DNA from: a virus
Reading direction: 5' to 3' (one strand)
IMG/VR virus record: IMGVR_UViG_3300025137_000199
Span: 1-28,424 of that record
Length of the DNA stretch: 28,424 nucleotides
The notes under the pieces are model-generated. The model was given only the letters and a program-made list of their open reading frames with translations. It had not been told where the DNA came from and ran no database searches. The position numbers and the translations under genes were made by a program. Of this stretch, positions 11,380 to 20,140 are shown piece after piece (position 1 is the stretch's first letter; each line of letters opens with the position of its first letter).

Positions 11380-13374
11380 TTAATTATAATATCCGTTATT
11401 TTCCATTCGTTGTGGTGCTATTGCTACAAGCTTATCATTTCTTTTAGCTGTAAATCCTTCTGACCTTGCTTTTGTATAGCCTATAAGTTGACTGTCTTCA
11501 ATTGGTTGCTTTGCATTTCTCAATGATGTTTTGAAAATCTTTCTGAGGAAAAAATGTCGACACTGTGGTCCGCCCTTGTAAAGAAAAATATTGTACGCTT
11601 CACCATCATGACCAAAGCCTTTGTTAAGTATTTGACTGTCTGCATTTACTAAATCTTCTTTAGTGTATAGCTTGTTTGCATCGACCATATCTTTGCAAAA
11701 GTCCCTACTAGTTCCTGACTTGTTAACTAAGAAGTTATCAGTAGCATATACATATCTTACTTTGTAATAAAAACTCCTTGACCTATTAGCACCATCCTGT
11801 GAGCTTCTTTTATTGGGTGTTGCGGTTACAGCTTCTGCCAATTCAATCTTTTCTTCTGCTAATTTGTTAAGCTCATCTTCAAAGTCAAAGTCTGTATGCT
11901 CTCCATCAACAATTTCTTCATCTACCAACTCCCAATCACTTGGCATATCTTCACCAAACTTTTCTATCCATTTAGAAAGACCTGTTGCCTCTGAATGCCC
12001 CTCGCAAGCCATATAAGCCGTTCTACCTTCATATTTGTGTTCGTGATACCCACTACACCCTAAAGTCTTTGCATGCGCCTCAGCCTCTTCTATGGTGCTG
12101 AAAACAGGCTTTCCATCAATCATTCCAACTTTACTTAATTCTAATGATTCATCAACTGCTTCCTCATCTCCTAAAGGCTCAAGACCTAGTTCTTCCCTTA
12201 TCTCATCTTGTGTCATAACCTCCCTTATAGTCTTTGAGTCAAATTGTACTGTTATAGGTTTAAGCTGTACAAAATTAACAGGCATATCCATATTATTAAT
12301 CTGAAATATTTTTCTAAGCTGTTTTACTATATGGTCTTGGAATGGTTTTATTACCGTATTGAGATAGAAGTTTGCTGCGTTTATAATTTCGTCTGTATTG
12401 CTTGAAAAACCATTTGCGGTATCAATACCCATAAGAGTTTTAGACGTTACACGATGTCCAGAAAGTATGTTAGAAGTGAGTAGCTCTTGCAATGCTAGAT
12501 ATTGTTTATCGAGATCACTTGTACTAATTGGTGTAACTTCTGGTGTTCTTGTTTTATCGTCACTAAACGTTAGCACAAATTTGCCCGCGTTTTTCTGTCC
12601 TACGAATTTCTCAGTAAGACTTCTTTCAATTTGCATTCTTTCCTCTTGTGTCGGTATACCATTAGCAAAGGAAATCATAAAACTGCCAGAAAATCCTGAG
12701 CTTATTGCGTTGAGATGATACTCAGAGACACGACTATCGATGAGCGCCCAATTATTGCAAGAGACGTAATCCGGGGTATAATACGAGTTCATATTAGGAC
12801 TATAAAGACCTGAATACATTATTTGATTCGGTGATGTTCTGTCATTAGGATTAAAAGCTGGCACATAATAAGGTTTGTGCTGCCTAGTGTTTGACCAATC
12901 ACCACTTATATAGTAACCTGTTGTCCTTCCCATTTCATCTGGCCTTGCACACCGTAGCTTAGAAACGTCTAAATGATAGACCTCAGCGATTTGTGTACGA
13001 TCCCTTGACCAAATGACGTTAAGGGCGAAGCCACCTTGTAGCTTAAAGTCAAATGCTAGTTTTTTTATAACTTCATGTAGACTTTCATTGTTATTAGCCC
13101 TGTTCATAAAATTTTGTAGTTTAACAGTAGCTTCTAAGTCTCTGTCTTCCTCATCTTCTATTATTAAATCTTCACCTGCAATCATCTCAGCTGTTGAATT
13201 AATTATCGCAGCTGATATAGAACTAGAATAATATAAATCAACTAAAAACTGTGGGTATAAGTTCGCCCACTCCCCATTTGCATCGCCGTAAGAAATCCAG
13301 TCTTTACCTCTAGTTTCTTGTATAACTGGTGAAGTGCTTGTTTCTAAGTTGATATTTATGATATTGTCTTTCAT
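11380..13374 (-). CDS. Portal protein fused to extra C-terminal domains
   Basis: A 664-residue protein. Residues about 1-410 form a phage portal: a mixed N-terminal region, the LQGGFALNVIWSRDRTQIAE strand, EVYHLDVSKLR, and long stem/wing helices around 245-360 with GFSSNTDEIINAANFYLNT. Portals of this kind make the dodecameric DNA channel at one head vertex. They are usually 400-480 residues, so the extension is unusual. Residues 422-465 hold a GCSGYHEH...YMACEGH element with cysteine and histidine pairs. Residues 531-612 hold a second domain with SRDFC (556-560) and GGPQCRHFF (601-609), reminiscent of Mu F-like minor head proteins. The fusion may carry an internal or minor head function. Confidence 0.85.
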   Translation of the reverse strand: MKDNIININLETSTSPVIQETRGKDWISYGDANGEWANLYPQFLVDLYYSSSISAAIINSTAEMIAGEDLIIEDEEDRDLEATVKLQNFMNRANNNESLHEVIKKLAFDFKLQGGFALNVIWSRDRTQIAEVYHLDVSKLRCARPDEMGRTTGYYISGDWSNTRQHKPYYVPAFNPNDRTSPNQIMYSGLYSPNMNSYYTPDYVSCNNWALIDSRVSEYHLNAISSGFSGSFMISFANGIPTQEERMQIERSLTEKFVGQKNAGKFVLTFSDDKTRTPEVTPISTSDLDKQYLALQELLTSNILSGHRVTSKTLMGIDTANGFSSNTDEIINAANFYLNTVIKPFQDHIVKQLRKIFQINNMDMPVNFVQLKPITVQFDSKTIREVMTQDEIREELGLEPLGDEEAVDESLELSKVGMIDGKPVFSTIEEAEAHAKTLGCSGYHEHKYEGRTAYMACEGHSEATGLSKWIEKFGEDMPSDWELVDEEIVDGEHTDFDFEDELNKLAEEKIELAEAVTATPNKRSSQDGANRSRSFYYKVRYVYATDNFLVNKSGTSRDFCKDMVDANKLYTKEDLVNADSQILNKGFGHDGEAYNIFLYKGGPQCRHFFLRKIFKTSLRNAKQPIEDSQLIGYTKARSEGFTAKRNDKLVAIAPQRMENNGYYN

Positions 13375-13384
13375 GTTTTTTATT

Positions 13385-14068
13385 TTATAAACTTGCTAAC
13401 CTCGCAATTACATTAGTTGTTAAAGCTTCACTTGTTGAGCTGTAAAACTGGAATTCTTCAGCGGTTCCTGTGAAGTCATTTAAGCCTGCGGTTCTATTTC
13501 CTATAATATTAATTTTTACAGTACCAGCCCCTGTATTTGTATCTGTTAATTTAGTCCCATTTACATGAATTTCAATAAGATTAGAAGAGTTTCTAGTGAC
13601 AACAATATTATCATTCCCCCAAACACCACTATCCAATTCAAAATTCTTTGAAGCGTTATCAATTTTTATTGTTATTTTAATTGTATTTTGATATTTTAAA
13701 AAATCAATGTCAGTAGAACTTGTACCAGTATTACCCAAAAGAGCGCCTAAGCCAGTTGGGTTAGCTCTATAGCCAATTGTAAAGTCACCTGTTAAATTTA
13801 TGTCTGAACTAATTGTAAGAAAATCATCATTTGCTCCTGTAAAAGTCAAGCGACCTCCTGAGTAAGCTGGTCGATTTCCTTCTGTTGTTGTTATATTATT
13901 GCTATTTGAAGAACTATCAGCCCATGCAGTAATGTCACCACCATCTTCAGTAACTCCTACGTCTTTTTGATACCATGCCTCTAGACTTGCTTCACTAGTA
14001 GGTGACCACGCACTACTAGATGGATAGTTAGATGAATTTAAACTTAAACCTAATTTTAATGCTAACAT
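13385..14068 (-). CDS. LamG/concanavalin-like virion protein
   Basis: A 227-residue beta-rich protein. LEAWYQKDVGVTEDGGDITA then WADSSSNSNN and RPAYSGGRLTFTGANDDFLT are the opening strands of a LamG-type jelly roll, which often binds carbohydrate. Further strands follow with ISSDINLTGDFTIGYRAN and NIIVTRNSSNLIEIHVNGTK-type repeats (read here as NDNIVVTRNSSNLIEIHVNG). It has no signal peptide and lies between the probable tail-tube region and the portal, so it is likely a virion decoration or fibre that touches sugars on the host surface. The carbohydrate role is inferred from the fold. Confidence 0.65.
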   Translation of the reverse strand: MLALKLGLSLNSSNYPSSSAWSPTSEASLEAWYQKDVGVTEDGGDITAWADSSSNSNNITTTEGNRPAYSGGRLTFTGANDDFLTISSDINLTGDFTIGYRANPTGLGALLGNTGTSSTDIDFLKYQNTIKITIKIDNASKNFELDSGVWGNDNIVVTRNSSNLIEIHVNGTKLTDTNTGAGTVKINIIGNRTAGLNDFTGTAEEFQFYSSTSEALTTNVIARLASL

Positions 14069-14069
14069 A

Positions 14070-14333
14070 TTATTCTTTATAGCCTACACCTATTCCGCTC
14101 GTCAGAGTAATAGCTGTAACGTTCATAAATAGTGTTGTACCCGCTGGAAGAGTTGTTTGTAATGCAGTTACACCAGTTACACTAGCGGCTGTTATTGAGG
14201 ATACCACGCTTTCTACTGGAAAGTAAACACAGTAAAAGTCTTTGCCTGTTTGTGCTACTGTTGTAAAAACTTCTGTTCCTGCATTTTTTCCTAGTTGCTC
14301 AGTTAGTAATTGTTGTACGTTTTCTATTGCCAT
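14070..14333 (-). CDS. Small beta-rich virion-associated protein
   Basis: An 87-residue protein with a helical start (IENVQQLLTEQLGKNAGTEV) and then alternating short strands with Ser/Thr/Val (DFYCVYFPVESVVSSITAAS, TLFMNVTAITLTSGIG). It resembles small structural proteins found in phage head or fibre modules, possibly with a partial link to the LamG-like protein that begins two bases after its stop. I do not assign a specific part of the particle. Confidence 0.6.
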   Translation of the reverse strand: MAIENVQQLLTEQLGKNAGTEVFTTVAQTGKDFYCVYFPVESVVSSITAASVTGVTALQTTLPAGTTLFMNVTAITLTSGIGVGYKE

Positions 14334-14344
14334 TTTTTTTTATT

Positions 14345-15052
14345 TTATTGTCCGTAATATATATAATTTGTTTCTTTTATACTTGCTGTAATACTTGCGT
14401 CTAAAGTAGCACCCCCGCCTGATACTGTCACTGTAGGATTCTTAGTGTATCCACTACCAGCATTTGTTATTGTTACTGCATTCACCACACCCCCTGCTAC
14501 TGTTGCTGTTGCTGTTGCCTGAGTTATATTGTCACCTGTTATTGTTAAGGTTGGTGCTGATGTATAACCTGCACCCCCATATTTTATACTTAATGTTTGT
14601 ACACTGTTTGCACTTTGTATATAAGATACCTCTTCTGTTCCTGACTTTTCATCTATATACATTTTGCCTTTTGTCACAAGACCTTGTACTATTCCTCTTG
14701 TATCTGCAGCTGGTGTAAGCACTGCCAATTCTGTTTCAGGTGCTCTTCCTGATACTAATGAAGGCGAAGCAACCCAGCTAACCTCATAAACTTCATATTT
14801 ATAATAACCAGCTGGTGACAGGTTTATTTGCCCTAAAAACATGTTAGGGCTTGCATTGTAATCAAACAAAAAGTATGTATACCTGTCATATATAGTTTCA
14901 GTCTTTGCATAAGCATACTTTACACTACCATCCATGTCATTAGTAAACTTAAATAAATGCTTTATATTAGAAGATGCAACAGAAGTATTAATTCTATTAT
15001 CCTCAGTTTGCAAGTATGCTGTAATGCTGCTTTCTGTAAATCCTTGTATCAT
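14345..15052 (-). CDS. Virion protein with GYTxxPTxTxxG repeats
   Basis: A 235-residue protein. The first 140 residues form a beta-rich domain of unknown type (KYAYAKTETIYDRYTYFLFD, YYKYEVYEVSWV). The last third contains two related units, GGAGYTSAPTLTITG (about 157-172) and GSGYTKNPTVTVSGGG (about 195-211), separated by a QATATATVAGGVVNAVTI stretch. The same unit style appears inside the 1094-residue tail-tip protein. Such repeats are common in surface adhesins and phage fibres. Its start follows a terminator-like hairpin after the tube gene, so its level may be set apart from the capsid genes. Confidence 0.65.
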   Translation of the reverse strand: MIQGFTESSITAYLQTEDNRINTSVASSNIKHLFKFTNDMDGSVKYAYAKTETIYDRYTYFLFDYNASPNMFLGQINLSPAGYYKYEVYEVSWVASPSLVSGRAPETELAVLTPAADTRGIVQGLVTKGKMYIDEKSGTEEVSYIQSANSVQTLSIKYGGAGYTSAPTLTITGDNITQATATATVAGGVVNAVTITNAGSGYTKNPTVTVSGGGATLDASITASIKETNYIYYGQ

Positions 15053-15100
15053 ATAGTATATAATAGAAAAAGCCTGTTTTTGTTTGCCTTATAAATAGAA

Positions 15101-15124
15101 AAGAGTGACATTTAAGCCACTCTT
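15101..15124 (-). terminator. Terminator-like hairpin after the tail-tube gene
   Basis: On the minus strand AAGAGTG and CACTCTT form a 7-base stem around a 10-base loop, followed directly by TT and C-T-A-T-T-T-A-T. It lies 29 bases after the stop at 15153, between highly expressed virion genes and the next structural gene. The U run is short, so it may attenuate rather than end transcription. Confidence 0.5.
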
Positions 15125-15152
15125 CCCTAGAAATATATAAAGACTGCTAAGA

Positions 15153-15734
15153 TTAAGATTTAATAATGAAAGGTGATGCTTCATTAACAAAACCACTTTG
15201 ATCAAATGGTGCTGTTGTAAAATCTTCTAAGAAAGCAAAAGGTAAAGGCTCCATGCCATCGAATGTCAACGTGTATCCGTTACGATCTCCGAAAGCAGCG
15301 CCGCTATCCATAGTTCCTGCATTTAGTTCCAATCCATTAGTCATTCCTAATGCAATAAACACATCGTGTCCATTTGCTAATTGTTGATTCAATTGAGCAA
15401 AAATTCTTACTTTAGTTGCTGCTAAAAGCTTAATTTCGTTTTGGTCTTCTTTAGAAAGTTTGTTTAGCATAATATTTACTGTCGGTGTGTAGTGAATCGT
15501 TCCGTTCTCACGACTACCAACAATTGTATCAGTCACAGATGCTACACCTAAAGGCATAACATATTCAAATATAGTTGTAGAGTTAAAGTCAATTGCATCA
15601 ATTTCTAATTTGTGAGTTGCATCATAAGTAAATGAAACATTTTCATCAAATACAGAAAAGAATATTTTCTTTACGCCCCCCGATATCCTATTACAGTCTA
15701 AACCTCGACCTTTAGTTAGTGTTCCGCATGCCAT
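15153..15734 (-). CDS. Probable major tail tube protein
   Basis: A 193-residue protein beginning MACGTLTKGRGLDCNRISGG, an opening shared by a Bacteroidota phage protein family near the capsid and tail genes. The body is beta-rich (KIFFSVFDENVSFTYDATHK, IDFNSTTIFEYVMPLG, FAQLNQQLANGHDVFIALGM), compatible with the tail-tube fold, and a C-terminal polar tail follows. Its place two genes after the scaffold/capsid set and a hairpin on each side fit a very abundant virion protein. Tail-tube identity is inferred from fold, position and expected abundance; an alternative is a head decoration protein. Confidence 0.6.
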   Translation of the reverse strand: MACGTLTKGRGLDCNRISGGVKKIFFSVFDENVSFTYDATHKLEIDAIDFNSTTIFEYVMPLGVASVTDTIVGSRENGTIHYTPTVNIMLNKLSKEDQNEIKLLAATKVRIFAQLNQQLANGHDVFIALGMTNGLELNAGTMDSGAAFGDRNGYTLTFDGMEPLPFAFLEDFTTAPFDQSGFVNEASPFIIKS

Positions 15735-15763
15735 GTTTTTTTTATGTTTTAAAGGTTAAAGAT

Positions 15764-15785
15764 GCAGAGGTTTTTACACCCCTGC
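15764..15785 (-). terminator. Hairpin after the major capsid gene
   Basis: In the minus-strand RNA GCAGGGG and CCUCUGC pair over 7 bases (one G-U) around an 8-base loop, 18 bases after the capsid gene's stop. It is followed by AUCUUUAACC, with no long U run, so it is a stabilising hairpin or weak attenuator rather than a strong terminator. Confidence 0.45.
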
Positions 15786-15802
15786 TTCTATTAATTAGTT
15801 AT

Positions 15803-16717
15803 TTACGATACAAGAACAACGTCTGCTCCAATACCTACTTGTGTGCCTCCTGAGTACCTTGCTACCACACGCATGTTGTCGCTGCCATCGAGGTTAGACA
15901 TGTCTAACATTTGGATTCTCGTTTGATCGCTTAAAAGATCGGTCCCGAAAAATAAATTTGATCTTTCTGCTGCTACCAACACATCATTATTCATTCCGTT
16001 GCAAACAGCTATTTTTATTCCTTCAAATACTGCATCATAATCTCCATTCATAGAGTATGCATTAACATATCCTAAAGTTGAGATTGCTGAAATGTAAACC
16101 CTGTAAGATTTTGGAGACATGTATATATACAAGTCTTCTTTAGTATAAACTGTAGTTGGTATTGCTGCTGTACATGCTTGTAAGTTAGCGATAATGTTAG
16201 CTGCAGTATATTCAACACCTGCACCCCCTGCATTTACTACATCAACAACTGTTCCATCAGTTACTAATCTTCCAACAGCTCCTTGTACAAATCCAGTGAA
16301 TTCACCTGCTGTTGCATCATTACCACTCCATAAAGAAACTTCAGTTGCATTAGCAATAATCTCACCTAAGTAAGAAATTACATAATCATCAAAAGATGCT
16401 GGAGGTGGTGCTCCTGCTCCTGCTCTCATTTGTGCCGCTTCCCATGAATCTAAAAGTGTAGACTTGCATAAATCTGTATTCACTTGTAGGTTCTTAGGCG
16501 TAAGAACAGCTTCGGTCATTGTTAATGTACCTGCCTCATTAAAATCGCACGTTGCGTCCTTCACCATATTGGCAGCCGCCATTTTCTGGATGTTGCTTTT
16601 ATATTTAATATTTTCTATCATTGTCAAGAACTCCATTGATGAAGCTTGACGTAATGCAGCGGAGATGTAAAATCCAGCCGCTTTTCCTGCGTAGTTACTT
16701 GTCGTTGCTAAAGCCAT
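15803..16717 (-). CDS. Major capsid protein, HK97 fold
   Basis: A 304-residue protein. SYLGEIIANATEVSLWSGND (about 115-134) resembles the spine-helix end and the axial region of HK97-type capsids, and IAVCNGMNNDVLVAAERSNL then FFGTDLLSDQTRIQMLDMSN is the typical capsid C-terminal strand set. GAPPPASFDDYVISYL marks the loop. No N-terminal delta domain is visible, which fits a separate scaffold gene just upstream. It would make the icosahedral shell. It is compact for the family. It is flanked by the scaffold gene and by the likely tube gene, with a hairpin after it. Confidence 0.85.
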   Translation of the reverse strand: MALATTSNYAGKAAGFYISAALRQASSMEFLTMIENIKYKSNIQKMAAANMVKDATCDFNEAGTLTMTEAVLTPKNLQVNTDLCKSTLLDSWEAAQMRAGAGAPPPASFDDYVISYLGEIIANATEVSLWSGNDATAGEFTGFVQGAVGRLVTDGTVVDVVNAGGAGVEYTAANIIANLQACTAAIPTTVYTKEDLYIYMSPKSYRVYISAISTLGYVNAYSMNGDYDAVFEGIKIAVCNGMNNDVLVAAERSNLFFGTDLLSDQTRIQMLDMSNLDGSDNMRVVARYSGGTQVGIGADVVLVS

Positions 16718-16744
16718 TTTTTAATTGTTTTTAATGTTAATGTT

Positions 16745-17464
16745 TTATTTGTATAATTCGTAGAAATACTTTTCTTGTTTAGTTAATTTAGACAATTGTT
16801 TTTTAGATAAAGAAACTTTATTGTCTGAGCTAAATTTATTTGTGTTAATTGGTGCATCAGCTGGTGATTCTGCTAATTCAATTTTAAGTTTTTCATTTTC
16901 AGATTTTAGTTTTTCTATTTCATCTTCTACTGAAAATTCAACTACTTCTGTAGTTTTGATAGTCTTAGGATTTGTAGAAGGCTCTGTTTTTTCTTCTGAC
17001 ATTTCTTCAACATCATCATCACCACCTACTTTGTCTCTTTTCAGATCAGCAATTGCATCTTCAAGATTCTTGATACGTTTTTCCATACCTTTCCAATCTG
17101 CTACGTCTGCTTCATCTTCATAGTCATCTTTGTCTTCATCTTCATCTTTTTTAGCTAATTCAGTATCATCTGACATTTTTTCTTCAGTTTCAACCTCTTC
17201 AGATTCTGACTCCATCACTTCCGAAACCACGCCCTCCTCTTCCACACGAAAGCTTATGCCATCTTCGGTTTTGTATGTTCCGACAGGTAAAAGTATCGTT
17301 GTGCCGTCTTCTGTAAGCACTGAAATGTCCACGCCAGATTCTAACTCCTCGGCAGTAGATACATAAATGGTACCGTCCTCACCTTTTGCCTGCCAAGCAA
17401 GCTTGATTTCTTCCTCAGCTTTGTTTAAGCCAAGTGCTACTAAAATTTGTTCTTTAATGTCCAT
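16745..17464 (-). CDS. Acidic scaffold protein
   Basis: A 239-residue, very acidic protein between the protease and capsid genes, the normal place for a scaffold. The N-terminal third has a small beta domain (GTIYVSTAEELESGVDISVL, LLPVGTYKTEDGISFRVEEE). The middle is a long run of D, E and K with coiled-coil heptads (MEKRIKNLEDAIADLKRDK, EIEKLKSENEKLKIELAE). The C-terminus is basic (SLSKKQLSKLTKQEKYFYEL) and probably binds the capsid subunit. It should guide shell assembly and be removed by the adjacent protease. Confidence 0.7.
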   Translation of the reverse strand: MDIKEQILVALGLNKAEEEIKLAWQAKGEDGTIYVSTAEELESGVDISVLTEDGTTILLPVGTYKTEDGISFRVEEEGVVSEVMESESEEVETEEKMSDDTELAKKDEDEDKDDYEDEADVADWKGMEKRIKNLEDAIADLKRDKVGGDDDVEEMSEEKTEPSTNPKTIKTTEVVEFSVEDEIEKLKSENEKLKIELAESPADAPINTNKFSSDNKVSLSKKQLSKLTKQEKYFYELYK

Positions 17465-17491
17465 AGGTTCTTTTTTAATATAATAGAATAG

Positions 17492-18211
17492 TTAATACTT
17501 TGTTTGATTTTCGTTTATTATTTTATTTAAAGCTGATAATATCTCTTCATTAGTAGGTGTTTTCTCTGACATCTTTTCCATGCGATCGGTGAAGTAGCCT
17601 TCGATGCTCAAACCACGTAATGATCCATCTTTTACCTTACTCCAAAGCTCATCGTTGTTTATCTTCATAGAAACCATCCAAGTTCCTTTCGGTAGGTCAT
17701 AGCCGAAAAGTCTTGACTTATCCATTTTAGGGTCTTCTATAATCCAGCTTTCAGTAGTTAAAACACCTGATACTCTATCTTGATGTTCATACGTTGCTTT
17801 GTGATGGTTGTTATGTTTTAAATATAACTCAGAAGATTTTCTTACGGTCTCAGGACTAAAATAGACGTAATACTCAGAGTCTGTATTTGGGTTGTATCTA
17901 AATATTTGTTTATTAGGAATTAAAGCAGGAGATACAAGCATTCTCTTTTCTTCGTCAACCTTTGCAAATGTTAAATTATTCTTTTCTTTTCCAAAAAAAA
18001 CAAAGTCTTGTTCGATAGCAGGTGCAGAAACTAAGCTTATAGCATCAATTGCTAGCTCTTCACTAGACTCATCAATTACAAGTTCAACTATTGAAGTAGT
18101 CTTTTCGTAATAGTCTTTATTGTCAGATTCACAGGCTTCTTTAGTGTCATATTTACACTCTCCTGTTTCTCCAAATTTGTACTTACCGTCTTCACATTTT
18201 TTACAAGGCAT
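17492..18211 (-). CDS. XkdF-like prohead protease
   Basis: A 239-residue protein with the PBSX XkdF-type domain. AISLVSAPAIEQDFVFFGK starts the domain. The likely catalytic residues are H143 in YEHQDRVSG and S202 in GLSIEGYF, the H...S pattern of U35-type prohead proteases. The N-terminal 35 residues hold four cysteines (C3, C6, C19, C27), a small zinc-binding-like knuckle seen in the Bacteroidota version. It cleaves scaffold and capsid during maturation. It sits between the tape measure gene and the scaffold gene. Confidence 0.8.
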   Translation of the reverse strand: MPCKKCEDGKYKFGETGECKYDTKEACESDNKDYYEKTTSIVELVIDESSEELAIDAISLVSAPAIEQDFVFFGKEKNNLTFAKVDEEKRMLVSPALIPNKQIFRYNPNTDSEYYVYFSPETVRKSSELYLKHNNHHKATYEHQDRVSGVLTTESWIIEDPKMDKSRLFGYDLPKGTWMVSMKINNDELWSKVKDGSLRGLSIEGYFTDRMEKMSEKTPTNEEILSALNKIINENQTKY

Positions 18212-18247
18212 AATATATAATAGATTTAATTAATATTTGTTTGATAT

Positions 18248-20128
18248 TTAAATTGTTGCTCTTCTTCTAATATTTGCAAGCTGGTTTTGCGATGACGTCA
18301 TTTCATCTGTTACAACGAAGGCTTTTACTGGTTCTGGTTCTTCTACTCCTGATAAATCAAAAGCTCCTGACATCATTTGTGGGGCTGGGGGTGTTGGAGC
18401 AGTTCCTCCACCTCCACCTCCTCCACCTCCTCCACCATCGCCTGTTGATGCAATAGCGTTAACATTAGCAATACCTGCTGCAATTGCTGCACCAGCAGCT
18501 ACTGCCCCAAGTCCTGGTCCTACGACAGGTATTCCAGCCATTGCCTTATAAGCAGCATTTGCAGAGGCAAAAGTGTCAATTGTGGCTTGTGTTATTGCAA
18601 AAGCCTTTCCTGCTGCTGTTTCTTCACCCATTATTTTAGCCATGTCACCAGCTGTATCTGAGGCAATACCAAGCTGCTGTTCTTGTGTCATTTCTGAAAA
18701 TTTGACTTGTTGTTTATCAAACTTTTTACCTAAGTCACCTCTTTTCCTGTCAAACTTCTTTCTTATTTCTTCTTTAACAAGTTCTGAATTTTCCATTAAC
18801 TCTGCACTAGCCAATTCTTTTTCTTCTTGTATTCTTAGCTCTTCCATAGCTCTTGTCTTCAAGTCTTCTATTAAAGCTAATGTGTTTTCTTGTTGTAAAG
18901 CTAGTAAAACTTCACCCTCTCTTTTTCTTTTTTCTTCAAGTGCTAAATCATCAGCTTCACCTTGCAATCTTATTTCTTCTTTTTGTGCTTTTTCTTCATT
19001 TACTGCTGTTGTTATTTGTGTTTGTAATAACCTTTGGCTTCTTAGTTTTTTAGTATCTAATTGAATTAATTCAGCCTGCATTTGTGCTAGCTTGTCTTTG
19101 TCTTCAATAGTGTTTTTACCCTGAGCCATTTCTTGCTTTTGGGCTTCTATTAAAATTCTTTTAGCTCTAATTTCTTTGTTTGTAATATCCTCTTCTATTG
19201 CCTGCGCTCTTCTAAGCAGTTCAATTCTTTCTGTTGCACTTTTGTTTTCTCTATCTTCAGCTTGTAACCTAATATCATTTATTTCTCTATCTGCTTTAGC
19301 CCTATCTACTTGCAGCTGCCTTTGTATATGGTGTGCTTTCTGCCTAGCTTTAGTAACAGCAATCATTGCATCAACCTCTTTTGAAGTTTCATCTACCATT
19401 GTTTTGACTGCGGCTGTTGTTTTTGCTACAACTGCTATTGTAGAACCTAAAGGGTCTTTAAAAAATTTAAAAAGCCCATCTTTAAAAGATTTAAGGGCTT
19501 TCATTGGGCTTGTAAATGCTTCAATAATAGATTCGCCAAAGTCAGCAAACATATCCATCAATTGGTTGGTTACCGCACCAATACCAGCCATTATTCTTTG
19601 AAATTTTTCTTGACCTTTTTCTGACCTTTTAAAAGCTGCCATTAATGCAGATACACCAATAATTAAAGCACCAATACCTGTTGACATTATACCTGCCTTA
19701 ATAGTGCCAAACATTGCCCTTGCAGTAGGTATTATTTGCCTAAAACCTTTTTTTATACCATTAAGAGAAAGACCCATAAACTGAAAGTTTGCAATACTTT
19801 CTTTTGTTTCTTTATTGTTTTCTTTTTCAGCTTTAGTTAATTCTTTTTGTTGGTCTGTTAAACCTTTGACATGGTGAGTCTGTTGCTTTGTTTCAAGACT
19901 AATTTCCTCTAATTTTTTATCAATACCTGTAAGGCTTTTTTCATAATCATTCATACCAGCCCTAGCCTTTTTCAATTCTAGCTCTTGACCTTTTAATTCA
20001 TGAAGTATTTGTTTTTGAAGTTTTAAATCTTCATTAACCTCATCTAGAGTCATTACATACTCTTTTACGTCTTTTGTAGCACTCTTAGTGTTACCCTTAA
20101 TTTCTACTTCTATTGTTTCTTTTGCCAT
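18248..20128 (-). CDS. Tape measure protein
   Basis: A 626-residue protein. It has an N-terminal helical, charged region with coiled coils, a hydrophobic stretch at 143-166 (IKAGIMSTGIGALIIGVSAL), a long coiled coil at about 260-520 rich in E, K and R, and a second hydrophobic C-terminal region (KAMAGIPVVGPGLGAVAAGA, then AIAAGIANVNAI). This is the standard layout of a siphophage tape measure, which sets tail length and enters the host membrane during DNA delivery. A run of 11 glycines (565-575) precedes the C-terminal tail. The length suggests a short to medium tail. Confidence 0.87.
   Translation of the reverse strand: MAKETIEVEIKGNTKSATKDVKEYVMTLDEVNEDLKLQKQILHELKGQELELKKARAGMNDYEKSLTGIDKKLEEISLETKQQTHHVKGLTDQQKELTKAEKENNKETKESIANFQFMGLSLNGIKKGFRQIIPTARAMFGTIKAGIMSTGIGALIIGVSALMAAFKRSEKGQEKFQRIMAGIGAVTNQLMDMFADFGESIIEAFTSPMKALKSFKDGLFKFFKDPLGSTIAVVAKTTAAVKTMVDETSKEVDAMIAVTKARQKAHHIQRQLQVDRAKADREINDIRLQAEDRENKSATERIELLRRAQAIEEDITNKEIRAKRILIEAQKQEMAQGKNTIEDKDKLAQMQAELIQLDTKKLRSQRLLQTQITTAVNEEKAQKEEIRLQGEADDLALEEKRKREGEVLLALQQENTLALIEDLKTRAMEELRIQEEKELASAELMENSELVKEEIRKKFDRKRGDLGKKFDKQQVKFSEMTQEQQLGIASDTAGDMAKIMGEETAAGKAFAITQATIDTFASANAAYKAMAGIPVVGPGLGAVAAGAAIAAGIANVNAIASTGDGGGGGGGGGGGTAPTPPAPQMMSGAFDLSGVEEPEPVKAFVVTDEMTSSQNQLANIRRRATI
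18404..18436 (-). repeat. GGN codon run encoding eleven glycines
   Basis: Thirty-three bases of GGT/GGA codons (CCACC/CCTCC on the plus strand) encode Gly565-Gly575 of the tape measure. Such a low-complexity tract could vary in length by slippage and probably acts as a flexible linker. Confidence 0.85.
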
Positions 20129-20140
20129 ATCTTTTTACTT

